From Saccharum officinarum (Eukaryota; Streptophyta; Magnoliopsida; Poales; Poaceae): DNA of 64,000 nt. The translations under genes and the position numbers were made by a program. The DNA lies in NCBI GenBank assembly GCA_020631735.1, contig CM036215.1, positions 15,092,346 to 15,156,345 on the forward strand. Direction: 5' to 3'. Under the pieces are notes generated by a model. The model was given only the letters and a program-made list of their open reading frames with translations. It was not told the DNA's origin and did no database searches. Below, piece by piece: positions 43,558 through 56,936 of the stretch (the first letter of the stretch is position 1; every line of letters begins with the position of its first letter).

Positions 43558-45445
43558 TGAAAGGTCTTGATGGCTAGAGGGGGGTGGATAGCCTTTTAAA
43601 ATTTTCTACGAAGAAAAGCTAAACAAGCTTATCAAAATAACATGTAGCGAGATGCGAGTTTTGCTTAGCCTACGGGGTGTTTGCAAGCCACCTAACCAAT
43701 TCACAATTCTAGTATATTTGCACTCAACCGCACAAGTCAAACCGAGAAGGTAACTACAACTACAACTAGCAAGCTACACAAAGGAGCTACTCTAGCAAAG
43801 CTAACTAGCTAGCAAAGATAACTAAGAAGGTAATGCAGAGTTGAGTTAGAAGAGTTTCACCGAGGGGCGAACTATTGAGCCAATCAATATGATCAACAAT
43901 GAATACCAAGACAACCGAACACCAGGATCAATCAATCACAATATGAATTTGATGACACGAAGATTTATCCTGAGGTTCACGTGCTTGCTGGCACGCTAGT
44001 CCCTGTTGTGTCCCTCTTCACCACGTGGTTCGGTGGCTAATCGGTCTCACACCGAGCCTCTCAAAAGGCGCCACAAGAACCTACCAAATGGCAAAAGGTT
44101 GCAAATGACACGAGCGATTCACTAACGTTGCCTTTGGTGCTTCACCGAGGTAGGCACAAACCCCTCACAATCACCGGAGGTGGCCAAGAACAATCACCAA
44201 CTCTTGCCAACGCCTCCAAGCTGCTCCAAGCCGTCTAGATGGCGGCAACCACCAAGAGAAACAAGAATCCCGCAGCAAATCAACCACCAAGTGCCAACTA
44301 GATGCAATCTCACAATGCAAATGCACTTGGATCACTCAATCTCACTTTGAATATGCAAAGAAGCAAGAGAGATGAGTGGGAGGGGAGTTGCTTAGCTCAA
44401 AGTGCTCACAAGTATGTCAAATGTTCAAGAGATAGAGCCTTGAGCCGGCCAACGAGTATTTATAGACGTACCCCTTCGAATATAGCCGTTAGAAACTTGA
44501 AACAGCCGCTGTCGCGCTGACCGGACGCGCTGGTCCAACTGACCGGACACGCCGATCACACAACGGCTATACTGCGAAGCACCGACCGGACGCGCTCCAC
44601 GCAACGACCGGACACGCGAAGTATGACCAGACGTGCTGGTCCCGTAACCGACCGGACACGCTGGTCAAGCCTGAGCAGTGCACAATGAAACAGCGACCGG
44701 ACACGCTGCAGAACTGACCGGACGCCACAGTGCCAGTGTCCAGGGGAGTCCAGTAAGCTCCCTGAATGATCGGACACGCTGCCGCGTCCGATCAAAAACA
44801 GAAACACGCGCAGACGCTGAACACTGACCGGACGCGTTCGATCAAACAGAGACGGCGTTCGGTCCAGCGTCCGGTCACCTCTGTGACCTCTGTTCGCTTT
44901 CGACTTCCGGCGTAGTGGAAAATAGTCGTTTCAACTCCTCAAAAATGCCTGAATCCTGCCTCGCAAGCTCGGCGGGAGGGAGAGAGGACCCCTAAACGCT
45001 CTCTACCGCTCAAACTCCACCGCCTTCGCAAATGTGCTAACACCACCAAGTGATCTCGTCATGTGTGAGTGTGTTAGCATTTTCACAATCATTTTCTGAG
45101 ACGTTATTAGTTCTATCCAAATGCATATGATTATGAAATGCACACCTAGAGGCACTTAGGAGTTCAATAGCCGCGTCATTCCCCTCTTTATAGTATGGCT
45201 ATCTATCCTATAATGTAACCACACCCACTAGGTGTCTAGGTTACTAAAACACAACCCTTAAGCATATACCTTTGCCTTGATCACGTAGGGTTGCGTCCAA
45301 ATCCAAGTGTGGCCATCATGATCATCATGTCCATCTTGCCACCAACCTTGGAATGTACTAATCCTCATATGCTACATACAACTTAGGCATAGGATTAGTA
45401 CTTAGACATTGTCACTAATTACCAACACCAAACATAGGACTTTCA
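43558..45445 (-). repeat. 3' LTR of the Sirevirus
   Basis: 1888 bp, TGAAAGGTCTTGATGG to CATAGGACTTTCA on the plus strand. It contains a cluster of GACCGGACGCG-type repeats at about 44515-44880 and a possible TATA (TATTTATAG near 44455). Confidence 0.93.
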
Positions 45446-45447
45446 AT

Positions 45448-46136
45448 CTCCCCCTTGTTGGTAATTGGTGACAAACCTTTCACAAAAGATGTTATGATAA
45501 AATTTTGATTGAACCCATGTCACATTGTCCAAGTATATTACCATGTGTAGGAATTATGGACATGTGATCATGAATTCAAATTGATAGCAATGGCTCCCCC
45601 TACATATATGCTATATGTTTGGATTTTGGAAGCATACATGTTAGATAGGAAAGATTAGGAGCATTGACTACCAATAGGTGCTAAGAGTTAAGATTATAGA
45701 CCTTTGAAGCGTGATACCATCGGAGTAGCAATGAACACCATCTTAGCACCTTGTGTAGTTAGATTCCACTTGGAAAAGCACAAACATAACTAGAAACCTC
45801 GTGAGATCAACATTATAAGCAAGGCTCTAGAATCACTTTGAAAAACATGAAGCAAGAAAAATCTAACTACTTCCTATTCATGCTAGTACCTCAATATACC
45901 ATTCAAGTTATACTAACAAGTCACCACACAAGCAATGTATCGGAGAAAAAGAAATGCATAACTATGCATCATACATATGAAGTGCACATGGAAATGCAAC
46001 AATCATGCTTAAGAGCTTGCTCCCCCTACTTGTGTGCTCAAAATTTTAGATGATCCCCTTCTTTTATCAATTCTTCTCCTTTAGGATTTTCTCCCCCTTT
46101 AGAATCTATCTTTGTGAACAACATTTTCTCCCCCTT
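45448..46136 (-). other. Multiple polypurine tracts of the Sirevirus
   Basis: CTCCCCCT (AGGGGGAG on the element strand) occurs at about 45448, 45594, 46020, 46091 and 46128. Repeated PPT units upstream of the 3' LTR are a described Sirevirus feature. Only the one at 45448 abuts the LTR. Confidence 0.8.
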
Positions 46137-46574
46137 TGGCACCAATGACCACAAGGAACCAATTTTAGATAGATTATCATGTTGAATTATGGGGTGAGGA
46201 TCAAGTTTGTGATTCAACCTAGATTGCTTGCATAAATAAAATGCTTCGGTTTGATCTAAGGGCAAGCTTCTTCACACCTCACTAGAAGGGTTATCATGCA
46301 CCATGTTGAAGCAAACATTTAGACAAGTTTTCTAGATTAAACACTTAGGATCACAAGCTACTTAAATAAGTTATATGCTACCACTAGATCATACAAGTCA
46401 TGGAAACAATAGTGGCACCATATAAACTTCAAATTCATTTGATTTTAATGAATGAGCCTAGAACATGTAAATTATGACTAGATGCACTAAACAAGTCCTT
46501 AGCATAGAATGTATGACATGTCAACCAATTGTACCTTGGGGCTCGAAGGAGAGGCATGTCATATATGGGGTGCA

Positions 46575-49500
46575 TCAACTCATGTTGGAGAAGTCAAGTA
46601 TGTTCAACTTATTCTTTAGCTTGTGAAATCTCTTCTCATCAAGTGGATTGGTGAATAGATCGGCTAATTGATCTTCGGTGTCCACACTCTCAATAGCAAT
46701 GTCACCCTTTTGTTGATGATCTCTAATGAAATGATGACGAACATCAATATGCTTTGTTCTTTGATGTTGAATCGGATTGTTGGTTAGCTTCATGGCACTT
46801 TTATTGTCACATAGCAATGGCACATTCTTGAAGTTGATTCTAAAATCTTTCAATGTTGCCTTCATCCACAAGATTTATGCACAACAACTACCCGTGGCGA
46901 TGTATTCGGCCTCAGCGGTAGATAGTGCAATACTATTTTGCTTCTTGGATGACCATGAGATAAGTGATCTTCCCAACAATTGACAAGTCCTGGAAGTGCT
47001 CTTTCTCTCCACTTTGTCACGGCATAGTCAGAATCTGAATATCCAACTAGCTCAAAGCTTGCACCTTTGGGATACCATAATCCAACATCTTGTGTATGCT
47101 TTAAGTACCTCAATATTCTCTTTGTTGCCTTCAAATGACTTTCTCTTGGTGAGGCTTAAAATCTTGCACACATGCATACACTAAACATCACATCGGGCCT
47201 TGATGCCATCACATAGAGTAGGCTACCAATCATTGATCTATATAGCTTTTGATCCACCATGTTGCCATTCTTGTCACTATCCAAGCTTCCACTAGTGCTC
47301 ATTGGAGTAGTTATTCCTTTTGCATCTTCCATACCAAACTTCTTTAGCATATCATTTATGTATTTGGTTTGGCTTACAAATGTTCCTTCCTTCATTTGTT
47401 TAATTTGAAGTCCAAGAAAGAAACTAAGTTCACCAATCATTGACATTTCAAATTCCTTTGCCATTATTTTCCCAAACTCATCACAATAATCTTGATTGGT
47501 TGAACCGAATATGATATCATCAACATATATTTGTAACACAAACAAGTCTTTCCCAATCTTCTTGGTGAATAGTGTTGTATCAACTTTGCCCATAACAAAT
47601 CCTTTGGATAGCAAGAAGTCCCTCAATCTTTCATACCATGCTCTAGGTGCTTGCTTCAATCCATACAAAGCCTTCCTTAACTTGTATACATGATTGGGTT
47701 TCTTGTCATCTTCAAAACCGGGAGGTTGCTCCACATACACCTCCTCTTGAATGTACCCATTGAGAAATGCACTCTTCACATCCATTTGATATAGCTTGAT
47801 ATTGTGAGCACAAGCATAGGCAAGTAAGATCCTAATTGCTTCCAATCTTGCAACCGAGGCATAAGTTTCACCAAAGTCAAGACCCTCTATTTGTGTGTAA
47901 CCTTGAGCCACTAGTCTTACTTTGTTCCTTACTACTATCCCATCTTGATCTTGCTTGTTGCGAAAGACCCATCTTGTTCCAATGACATTGTGATTCTTAG
48001 GCCTCTCAACTAATTCCCATACTTCATTTCTCTTGAAGTTGTTGAGCTCTTCATACATTACATTTACCCAATCCGGATCTCTCAATGCTTTATCAATGTC
48101 CTTGGGTTCTTCTATTGACACAAAAGAAGAGTGAGCACAAAAAGATGTCAATCTTGATCTAGTTTGAACTCCCCTTTGTATGTCACCAATGATGGAATCC
48201 AATGGATGGTCTCTTGCAATGTTAGTTGGTTGAAGCACTTGAACTTGATTGCTTGGATGTTGATGTTGATCATGAGTTGGAGATGATGAACTAGCCACTT
48301 GTTGATCTTGTTGCACTTGAGATGATGTACTAGCTTGATTTTGCATTTGAGAACCACTAGCTTGTGTAATTGGACTTTGGAGCACTTGATCTTTGTCGTC
48401 ATCCACATCAATCACTTGCTTTGGCCTAATATCACCAATATCCATTTCTTTCATAGCATTGGTCAATTGAGTTCCTCTCACATCATCCAAGTTATCTTCT
48501 TCATTTTGAGAACCATTGGTTTCATCAAACTCAACATCATGCACTTTTTCAAGTTGACCACTAGCCAAATTCCAAACTCTATAAGCTTTGCTAGTAGTTG
48601 AGTAACCAAGTAAGAATCCTTCATCACATTTCTTCTCAAACTTGCTCAATCTAGTGCCCTTCTTCAAGATGTAGTATTTGCAACCAAATACCCGAAAGTA
48701 TGCAATGTTGGGCTTTCTTCCATTTAAGATCTTATATGGTGTCTTCTTCTAGGAACTTGTGGCAATAGAGGCGGTTGCTATAGAAGCAAGTCGTGTTGAT
48801 TGCTTCGGCCTAAAATGAATGACTCACATTATACTCATTTAACATTGATCTTGCCATATCAATCAAGGTTCTATTATTCATCTCAACTAAGCCATTAGAT
48901 TGAGGTGTATACTTGGCCGAAAATGATGCTTGATTCCAAGCTCATCACATAGCTCATCAACTCTTGTGTTTCTAAACTCACTTTCATTGTCACTTCTTAC
49001 TTTCTTGATTGTGGTCTCAAACTCATTTTGCACTCTCTTGATGAACTTCTTGAATATGTCAAATACATCACTCTTGTCCACAAGAAAGAATATCCATGTG
49101 TATCTAGTGAAATCATCCACAATCACAAAGCCATACTTGTTGCCACCAATGCTTGTGTATGTAGTTGGCCCAAATAGATCCATGTGCAACAACTCAAATG
49201 CCTTGGAAGTACTCATAATGCTCTTTAATGGATGAGTGTTGCCCACTTGCTTTCTGGCTTGACATGCACTACATAACTTATCTTTCTCAAATGTGACATC
49301 CTTCAAGCCTCTAACTAAGTCATGCTTCACTAACTTGTTCAATTGCTTCATGCCAACATGACCAAGTCTTCTATGCCATAACCAACCCATACATGATTTG
49401 GTGAGCAAGCATGTTGAAAGTTGAGTGTCACTAGCATTGAAATCAATCAAGTATAGATTCTTATATCTAAAGCCTTTGAAGATCAAGTTAGAGCCATCAA

Positions 49501-49774
49501 CACTAACTATCTTCACATCATCAACACTAAATATGCACTTGAAACCAAGATCACACAATTGAGCAACCGAGAGAAGATTGAAGTTCAACTTTTCAACTAA
49601 GAGCACATTGGAAATGCTATGATCATTTGAGATTGCAATCCTTCCAAGAGCCTTTACATCACCCTTGCTATTGTCACCAAATGTGATGCTATCAATGCCA
49701 CTATCATTTGATTTGAGAGAGTTGAACATTCTTGAATCACCGGTCATATGTTGAGAGCACCCACTATCAAGCAC
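46575..49774 (-). pseudogene. Sirevirus pol (protease, integrase, RT, RNase H), broken
   Basis: Minus strand. Protease DSGCSQHMTGD at the start of the 49774 frame, GAG-pre-integrase finger WLWHRRLGHVG...CSACQ, integrase core from about 49200, then a frame break near 48890 and stops to 48668. An open frame at 48667-47156 carries the integrase end, a Gln/Ser-rich linker and RT with YVDD at 47516-47527. RNase H follows at 47134-46575 in two frames. Several frameshifts and stops make this copy defective. Confidence 0.88.
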
Positions 49775-49866
49775 CCAATGCCTTCCTTCGGCCTTGTAAT
49801 TGACCTACAAAACAAATTAATGTTTCTTAGGTACCCATACTTGTTTGGGTCCTTGGAGGTTAGTCA

Positions 49867-52007
49867 CTAAGCTCTTTGGTACCCAAATGGCCTTCTTCTT
49901 TGGGCCCACAATTGGTGTACCAACAAACCTAGCATGCACACCTTTTCACCCTTGGTAAGCACATAACAAGAATCAAAAGAAATGTAAGATACATTAGCAT
50001 TTTTCTTGTTCTTGTTTATTTTGTTGCAATTAATCTCTAGATGCCCAACTTGCTTGCATCTATTGCAATAACGACCATTGCCCTTCACAAAGCGAGGCTT
50101 TGGAGTAGCAAAGGCCGCCTTGCCCTTCTTGGGAGTATAGCCCAAACCCTCTTTGTTAAGAGAGAACCTTTGGCTACCCAAGCATTTTAGCAAGCGGGCA
50201 TCCCCACAATAGGCATTGCCTCATGCGCGGGTGAGATCATCCACCTCTCTCTTGAGAGTCTCATTCTCAACCACAAGTGACGAATCACTAGTAGTAGAGA
50301 TAGAGTTTGTTGTGGTGGATGATGATGAGCTACATGAAGCATTAGTAGGACCAACAAATAAAGAATCATCAATAATATCACATGTTAGTCTAATGTCACA
50401 AGTGACAATCACTTGCTCCTTCTTAGCTTCCTTCATGAACTTCTCCAACTTGAGGTCTTTTTCCTTGATGAGCTCAAGCAGAGTGGAGTGGGATTTTTTA
50501 AGCCTAGTGTGAGCAATTTTAAGATCCTCGTGGTCTTCCTTTAGACACTCACGAGAGGTCTCTAGCTCATCAAAGGATTTCCTAAGAGCTTTGAGCTCTT
50601 GTTCAATTCCTTTGCACTCCTTACTCTTTTTGAGAGCAACAAGCTCCTCCATCAAGGAATCATTTTCATTGCTCTTGGCAATGAGCTCTTATTCTAAGAT
50701 TTTGTATTTCTTGGTGGTCCTCTTGTAGCCTTTGCTCATTTGATCTATTATGCCCAATAGATCATTCTTGGAGTAGTCCTCATCCTCCTCATCATCACTC
50801 CTACAACCATCACTAGCACAAGAATCATCATCACTATCATCATATTTTACCTTGGTAGGCTTGGCCATAAGGCATGTCGATGTAGTGTCGAAGATGGATG
50901 GCTTGTTGGAGAGGGCGATGCTTGCAATGGCTCGCCGAGTGGTCCTTTCATCATCACTAGAGCTTGCATCATCATCACTATCGGAGTTATCACTATCCAA
51001 GTGACTACATAACCACCACCCTTCTTCTTCTTGTTGAATATGAAGCTCTTCTTTGCTTTCTTCTCCTTCTCTTTCTTATCCTTCTTGTTCTTCTTGAGCT
51101 TCAAGTCCCCATTATGAAATCTCTTATCTTCATAGGGGCAATCCGCCACTATGTGATCGGGGCTATTGCAATTGTAGCAAAGGGTCTTTGCCTTTATAGT
51201 GTCTCTCCTTTTTCTTGCCCCATATCCTTTCTTCTTCGTGAATCTTCCCATCTTGTGCACAAGGAGGGCCATAGTCTCATCATCGAATGGATCATCATCG
51301 TTCTCCACCTTGCTCTTGCCCTTAGAAGATGAAGCCTTGAATGCAATGGGCTTCTCTTGCTTGTCCTTGGTCTCCTTCTTCTCTTCTACCTCATCTTCAT
51401 CATCATTGTATTGAGCATCGGTCATTATATCTCCAAGCACATCAGTTGGTTTAACTTTGTCCAATCCCTCTCTAAAGATCATTCTTCTCAAGGTGGCAAA
51501 CTTCTTGGGTAAGCACATCAAGAACTTGTGTGAGAAGTCCTTGTCCTCAACCTTCTCCCCAAGCCCCTTGAGATCATTGACAATGACTTGGAGCCTATAG
51601 AACATCTCCGGGATGGATTCATCATCCTTCATCTTGAAAGTGGAGAACTTGTCCTTGAGCATATATAGTTTGGCACTTTTTACCATTGAAGTGCCTTCAT
51701 ATGTTTCTTCAAGCCTTATCCAAAGCTCATTTGCCTTTTCAAGATCTTTGATTTGCTCAAATACTTTGTCATCAATGGCATGGTAGATTGTGTCATGTGC
51801 CATCATGTTGCATTGTTTGTTGATGCGGTCATTTGGAGTGAGATTTTCCTTATCAAGAATGATGTATCCTTCTTTGGTCACATCCCAAACCTTCTCATAT
51901 ATATTGCCTAGATATTGCTTCATCTTTCTTTTCCAAAGATCAAAGGAAGAGACACCATTAAAGAATGGAGGCTTGCCATTTACATGATTGAACATAACTT
52001 GAGCCAT
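49867..52007 (-). pseudogene. Sirevirus gag, broken
   Basis: Starts at 52007 (MAQVMFNHVNGKPPFFNG), with a UBN2-type gag domain, Lys/Glu-rich linker, zinc knuckle CYNCNSPDHIVADC (about 51137-51180), a frameshift near 51000, an Asp/Ser-rich acidic stretch, a stop at 50689, a long coiled coil (50221-50655), another stop, and a second knuckle CNRCKQVGHLEINC (about 50030-50070). The extended gag with a coiled coil and two knuckles is typical of Sireviruses. Confidence 0.87.
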
Positions 52008-52046
52008 CTTACACCGAGGTTGTTAAGCCTTACAAACGGTGACCAT

Positions 52047-52059
52047 GGCTCCGATACCA
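52047..52059 (-). other. Primer-binding site of the Sirevirus
   Basis: Reads TGGTATCGGAGCC on the minus strand, two bases from the 5' LTR. It is complementary to initiator methionine tRNA. Confidence 0.88.
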
Positions 52060-52061
52060 CT

Positions 52062-53972
52062 TGAAAGGTCTTGATGGCTAGAGGGGGTGAATAGCATTTT
52101 AAAATTTTCTATGAAGACAAGCTAAACAAGCTTATCAAAATAACAAGTAGCGAGATGCGAGTTTTGCTTAGCCTACGAGGTGTTTGCAAGCCACCTAACC
52201 AATTCACAATTCTAGTATATTTGCACTCAACCACACAAGTCAAACTGAGAAGGTAACTACAACTACAACTAGCAAGCTACACAAAGGAGCTACTCTAGCA
52301 AAGCTAACTAGCTAGCAAAGATAACTAAGAAGGTAATGCGGAGTTAAGTTAGGAGAGTTTCACCGAGGGGCAAAGTATTGAGCCAATCAATATGATCAAC
52401 AATGAATACCAAGACAACCGAACACCGGGATCAATCAATCACAATATTAATTTGATGACATGAAGATTTATCCCGAGGTTCACGTGCTTGCTAGCACGCT
52501 AGTCCCTGTTGTGTCCCTCTTCACCACGTGGTTCGGTGGCTAATCGGTCTCACACCGAGCCTCTAAAAAGGCGCCACAAGAACCTACCAAATGGCAAAAG
52601 GTTGCAAATGACACGAGCGATTCACTAACGTTGCCTTTGGCGCTTCGCCGAGGTAGGCACAAACCCCTCACAATCACCGGAGGTGGCCAAGAACAATCAC
52701 CAACTCTTGCCAACGCCTCCAAGCTGCTCCAAGTCATCTAGGTGGCGGCAACCACCAAGAGAAACAAGAATCCCACAGCAAATCAACCACCAAGTGCCAA
52801 CTAGATGCAATCTCACAATGCAAATGCACTTGGATCACTCATTCTCACTTCGAATATGCAAAGAAGCAAGAGAGATGAGTGAGAGGGGAGTTGCTTAGCT
52901 CAAAGTGCTCACAAGTATGTCAAATGTTCAAGAGATAGAGCCTTGAGCCGGCCAACGAGTATTTATAGACGTACCCCTTCGAATATAGCCGTTAGAAACT
53001 TGAAACAGCCGCTGTCGCGCTGACCGGACGCGCTGGTCCAACTGACCGGACGCGCCGATCACACAATGGCTATGCTGCGAAGCACCGACCGGACGCGCTC
53101 CATGCAACGACCGGACGCGCGAAGTATGACCGGACGCGCTGGTCCCGTAACCGACCGGACGCGCTGGTCAAGCCTGAGCAGTGCACAACGAAACAGCGAC
53201 CGGACACGCTACAGAACTGACCGGACGCCATAGTGCCAGCGTCCGATTGGAGTCTAGTAAGCTCCCTGAACGACCGGATGCGTCCGGTCGACAGTGACCG
53301 GATGCGCTGCCACGTCCGATCAAAAACAGAAACACGCGCAGACGCTGAACACTGACCGGACGCGTCCGGTCAAACAGAGACCGCGTCCGGTCCAGCGTCC
53401 GGTCACCTCTGTGACCTCCGTTCGCTTTCGACTTCTGGCATAGTGGAAAATAGTCATTTCAACTCCTCGAAAATGCCTGAATCCTGCCTCGCAAGCTCGG
53501 CGAGAGGGAGAGAGGACCCCAAACCCTCTCTACCGCTCAAACTCCACCGCCTTCGCAAATGTGCTAACACCACCAAGTGATCTCGTCATGTGTGAGTGTG
53601 TTAGCATTTTCACAATCATTTTCTGAGACGTTATTAGTTCTATCCAAATGCATATGATTATGAAATGCACACCTAGAGGCACTTAGGAGTTCAATAGCCA
53701 CGTCATTCCCCTCTTTATAGTATGGCTATCTATCCTATAATGTAACCACACCCACTAGGTGTCTAGGTTACTAAAACACAACCCTTAAGCATATACCTTT
53801 GCCTTGATCACGTAGGGTTGCATCCAAATCTAAGTGTGGCCATCATGATCATCATGTTCATCTTGCCACCAACCTTGGAATGTACTAATCCTCATATGCT
53901 ACATACAACTTAGGCATAGGATTAGTACTTAGACATTGTCACTAATTACCAACACCAAACATAGGACTTTTA
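52062..53972 (-). repeat. 5' LTR of the Sirevirus
   Basis: 1911 bp. Matches the 3' LTR over its length with scattered substitutions and an extra segment near 53280. Its outer end is CTTTTA where the other LTR has CTTTCA, so the terminal CA has mutated. Confidence 0.92.
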
Positions 53973-54000
53973 GTTGTGTGCTTCGGTCCACTCGGGGTGA

Positions 54001-55130
54001 ACCACTTGTCCACCATCTGCTGCCAGGCGTCGCTATATGAGGAGCACCACCATGGACACATCTACACGCCATCAAGTATTTGACACATAAGAGGAACAAA
54101 TTAAGAGTACTTAATCTCAAAAGGAATCAATACTCATATTCTTTATGTACTGCTATGAACTGCTCCTTGGTCAGCATCATTTGTCTTGCTTCTGGCTTCT
54201 TGATGTCCTCTCCAAGGATTGACCTGTGGTAAGTGACGATAGCCTGGGGGCGCGCCTCGTAATGCATGTCCACGGTGAGCTTTTTGCAGGCTTGCTGAAG
54301 CACCACCTCCGCCCTGACCTCAAATCCCTCCTCGCATTTGAAATAAAGCTGCATACTAACACAATGTATCAATTCATTATTTTAAGAAATTTCCTATCAA
54401 TGCGATGTACTAAGCAATGTGGTGCGATGAAGACTGACCCAAAAGTCCTGCATCACCCGCACCGCCTTGTTCGCCTCCCGGTCGTCGTCACCATTATAGT
54501 AGTGCTTAAAGGTGTACGCTGGCTCCCTCCTACTGGTGTAGTCAACTATGCTAGGGAAGTGGGTCTTCAACAGAAGACCCAGGATGCCATTAATATGGCA
54601 TGACTTACCAGGACCCAACACAACCCTCTAGTTCCTGTATAAGTGATTAAGACAAAATATTAGTTGATACTTCAATTTTCAGCATATCATATGAAGAAGT
54701 ACGAATAACATATAAAGTTACTTACTTTTGCCCTTCGGGGCGAATCACCGGGCATTGATGTGGTGGCAGCGGATCAGGGAGGGTTGCGGGACCTCGCAAG
54801 TAGACTCGCGATGAACTAGAGGAAGCGGCCTTTGGCTCCTCTGCCTCCTCCTCGTTGTCCTCGTCCCCACCCTCCTCTTCGTCCACCTGCTGGCCAACTC
54901 CTCGTCCCTATCCCCGTCCCCATCCCCGTCCTCAGCCACCTCCTGCTCCTCCTCCTCCACCACCTCGTCCTCCAGTGGCGTGGGAGGATGACACTGTGGC
55001 CTCTGGCTCCTCCTTCTCCTCCTCGTCTCCAATGGCTCCTCTTCTGCATCCGCCACACGCTGTGTCCTTCGGTAAATAGAGAACACGTCCCTCTAATGGC
55101 CGCCCACCATCTTTGTTCAATCACCTGCAA
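54001..55130 (-). pseudogene. Transposase_24-type CACTA gene, 5' part
   Basis: Continuation of 42667-43552 on the other side of the Sirevirus. 54850-55086 codes for an Arg/Glu-rich low-complexity N-terminus. 54397-54621 reads GPGKSCHINGILGLLLKTHFP, and 54127-54372 reads AEVVLQQACKKLTVDMHYEAR, both typical of plant CACTA Transposase_24 proteins. 54001-54060 has WQQMVDKW, after which the retrotransposon starts. Frames change between exons. Confidence 0.65.
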
Positions 55131-55244
55131 GTGAAAAGAATAAATAAGAGCTAATTAGAAATTAAAATGAATAAATAAGAAGTAATTAGAAATAGATGCA
55201 AAATAAAGATAACATAATTACAAAGTAAAGTACTATTACATGTA

Positions 55245-56936
55245 TTAGAAATAATCTACATGATCGGGATTAGCTAGATCATAAGTCTCATCATCACTAT
55301 CAACCATGTCGAAATAATCAACACTATTCGAAGGAGGAATGTTGTCTTTGGAGTCATTGCCTAAGCGTAATCGCTCAAGCATTGCTAAGTCCTTCACATT
55401 TTGCACCTCACCCCCATCGTCCTCGTCATCAACCCAATCATTGTCTACATCCATTCCTATCGCTTCGGTTAAGTCTATCTCGAACCTCCCTTGTAGCCTC
55501 TCTTCTTGATAGAACTCTCCATCATATGTGGTTGTGTTGAAGTTGTAATCTTTATCATTCGGGACAGGCAGTCTACCATGTGGCGATACCTTGTGCACAA
55601 TATCCCAACCCTTAAGATGCTCTTTGGTGCGGCATGCGTAAGAGGTATAATAAACCTGTGTGGCCTGTTGAGCCACAATATAGACATCATCTCCTAGATA
55701 GATGGAATCCTATCGAATCTCGACTAGCCCAATATGAGGGGTCCGTCTCGTTACTCCGGGATCAAACCAATGGCATTTGAATATGACAGGACGCACAGGT
55801 TTCAAACCGATGGCCTTAGCAAATGAAAGTTCGTATATTTCTTTAATTCTTCCATAATAGTCGTGGCCATCAGTGCCGGGGTAAAAACTCCACTATTTGT
55901 GATTTTTCGACTGGGCAGACTCTGCTCGTGGTTTGTTGTGTGAAAGCGATAGCCATTGACATCGTAACTATTAAGTGACTTGACCCTATAGGCATAGCCG
56001 CTTGCAACCTATCTCAACTCATCAGTCATAGACGCATCGGTTTGGACCTGCAAGTTGGTATAGGATAGATCGTTATATTATTCGAACGTACGAGAAACTT
56101 CAAAAGTCGAACTTAGTACGAGCTTAATTGGAATGTACCTTGTTTTTGAACCAAGAAATGAAATCAGGCCTGCCCAGTCCCGCACCCTTTGAAAGGAGGG
56201 TATTAGTTTCCTGCGGGTAGGATCCCTCGATCGATTCCAGAAGTGATGAAGAAATTCCCTGTACCAACGTGAAACAAGGGGTTGATGAGGAATAGTGACG
56301 ACGTATTGAAACAAGCTCGTTGAGAACTTACCCCATGTACGGCGCCACTCTTCAAGGTTGTGCAACACATATAGCATGATGCAGCACCACTCTGCATGTG
56401 TCAAGGTCTTAGTGGTCCATGCACTTGCGCTTTCGAGTTGCCCTCGGAAAAGGCTAAGGTTCGATTCATCTTCGCCACCATTGTAACGAGGCGGTGGATT
56501 ATGCACGCTAGGAAGGTTCTCGCCATAGTATTTTTCTGTGAAGTTTGACACCTCCTCTAGAATGAAAGCCTCTGTAATGGAAGCCTCAATTTTGGCTTGG
56601 TTTCTGCATTTTTTGTGAAGAGTCTTCAGACATCTCTCGATTGGATAGCACCAACGGTCCTGCACGGGCCCTCCCATTTGTGCCTCATACGGGAGGTGCA
56701 ATATCAAATGCTGCATCGGATTGAAGAAGCCAGGTGGAAAGATCTTCTCTAATTTATAGAGCAACACTAGCGCCATGTTTTCCAAGTCCTCAACCACTTT
56801 CCGAGACAACTCCTTAGCACAAAGCTGGTGGAAGAAGTAGCTCAACTCTGCCAGCGCTAGCCACACATGCTTAGGGACATATAGCCTCGAACCATCGCCG
56901 AAGAAGCTACTCAATCCATATGTGGTAGTCATGACT
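55245..56936 (-). pseudogene. CACTA TNP2 transposase, C-terminal part
   Basis: Minus strand, entering from the gap. 56078-56936 carries the DUF4218 region: LALAELSYFFHQLCAKEL, a LEKIFPPGFFNPMQHLILHLP block, and GGPVQDRWCYPIERCLKTL. 55245-55676 matches the DUF4216-like C-terminus (QVYYTSYACRTKEHLKGWDIV) with an acidic tail. Stops separate the two blocks. The catalytic Transposase_21 domain would lie in or beyond the gap. Confidence 0.8.

Larger units (their letters stand above)
43558..53972 (-). mobile_element. Sirevirus (Ty1/copia, Maximus lineage) retrotransposon, 10.4 kb
   Basis: LTRs at 43558-45445 (3') and 52062-53972 (5'). The PBS TGGTATCGGAGCC reads on the minus strand next to the right LTR, and polypurine tracts lie next to the left LTR, so the element runs right to left. 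Target bases ATTGT (43553-43557) and GTTGT (53973-53977) differ at one position. Long LTRs, two CCHC knuckles, an acidic coiled-coil gag extension and several PPT copies are Sirevirus hallmarks (maize Opie and Ji are relatives). The LTRs differ at many positions plus an indel of roughly 20 bp, so it is much older than R1 and R2. Confidence 0.93.
41658..56936 (-). mobile_element. Large CACTA (En/Spm) element A, minus strand, interrupted by a Sirevirus and an assembly gap
   Basis: The left terminus starts CACTACAGGATAAGC and is followed to about 42130 by many subterminal repeats of the type CACTCGGCAAAG / CTTTGCCGAGTG, in both orientations. Inside, on the minus strand, lie a Transposase_24-type gene (42667-43552 and 54001-55130) and a TNP2 transposase gene (55245-56936). 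The other terminus is in or beyond the 100-N gap, so the target duplication cannot be checked. The 10.4-kb Sirevirus at 43558-53972 inserted later. Confidence 0.85.
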
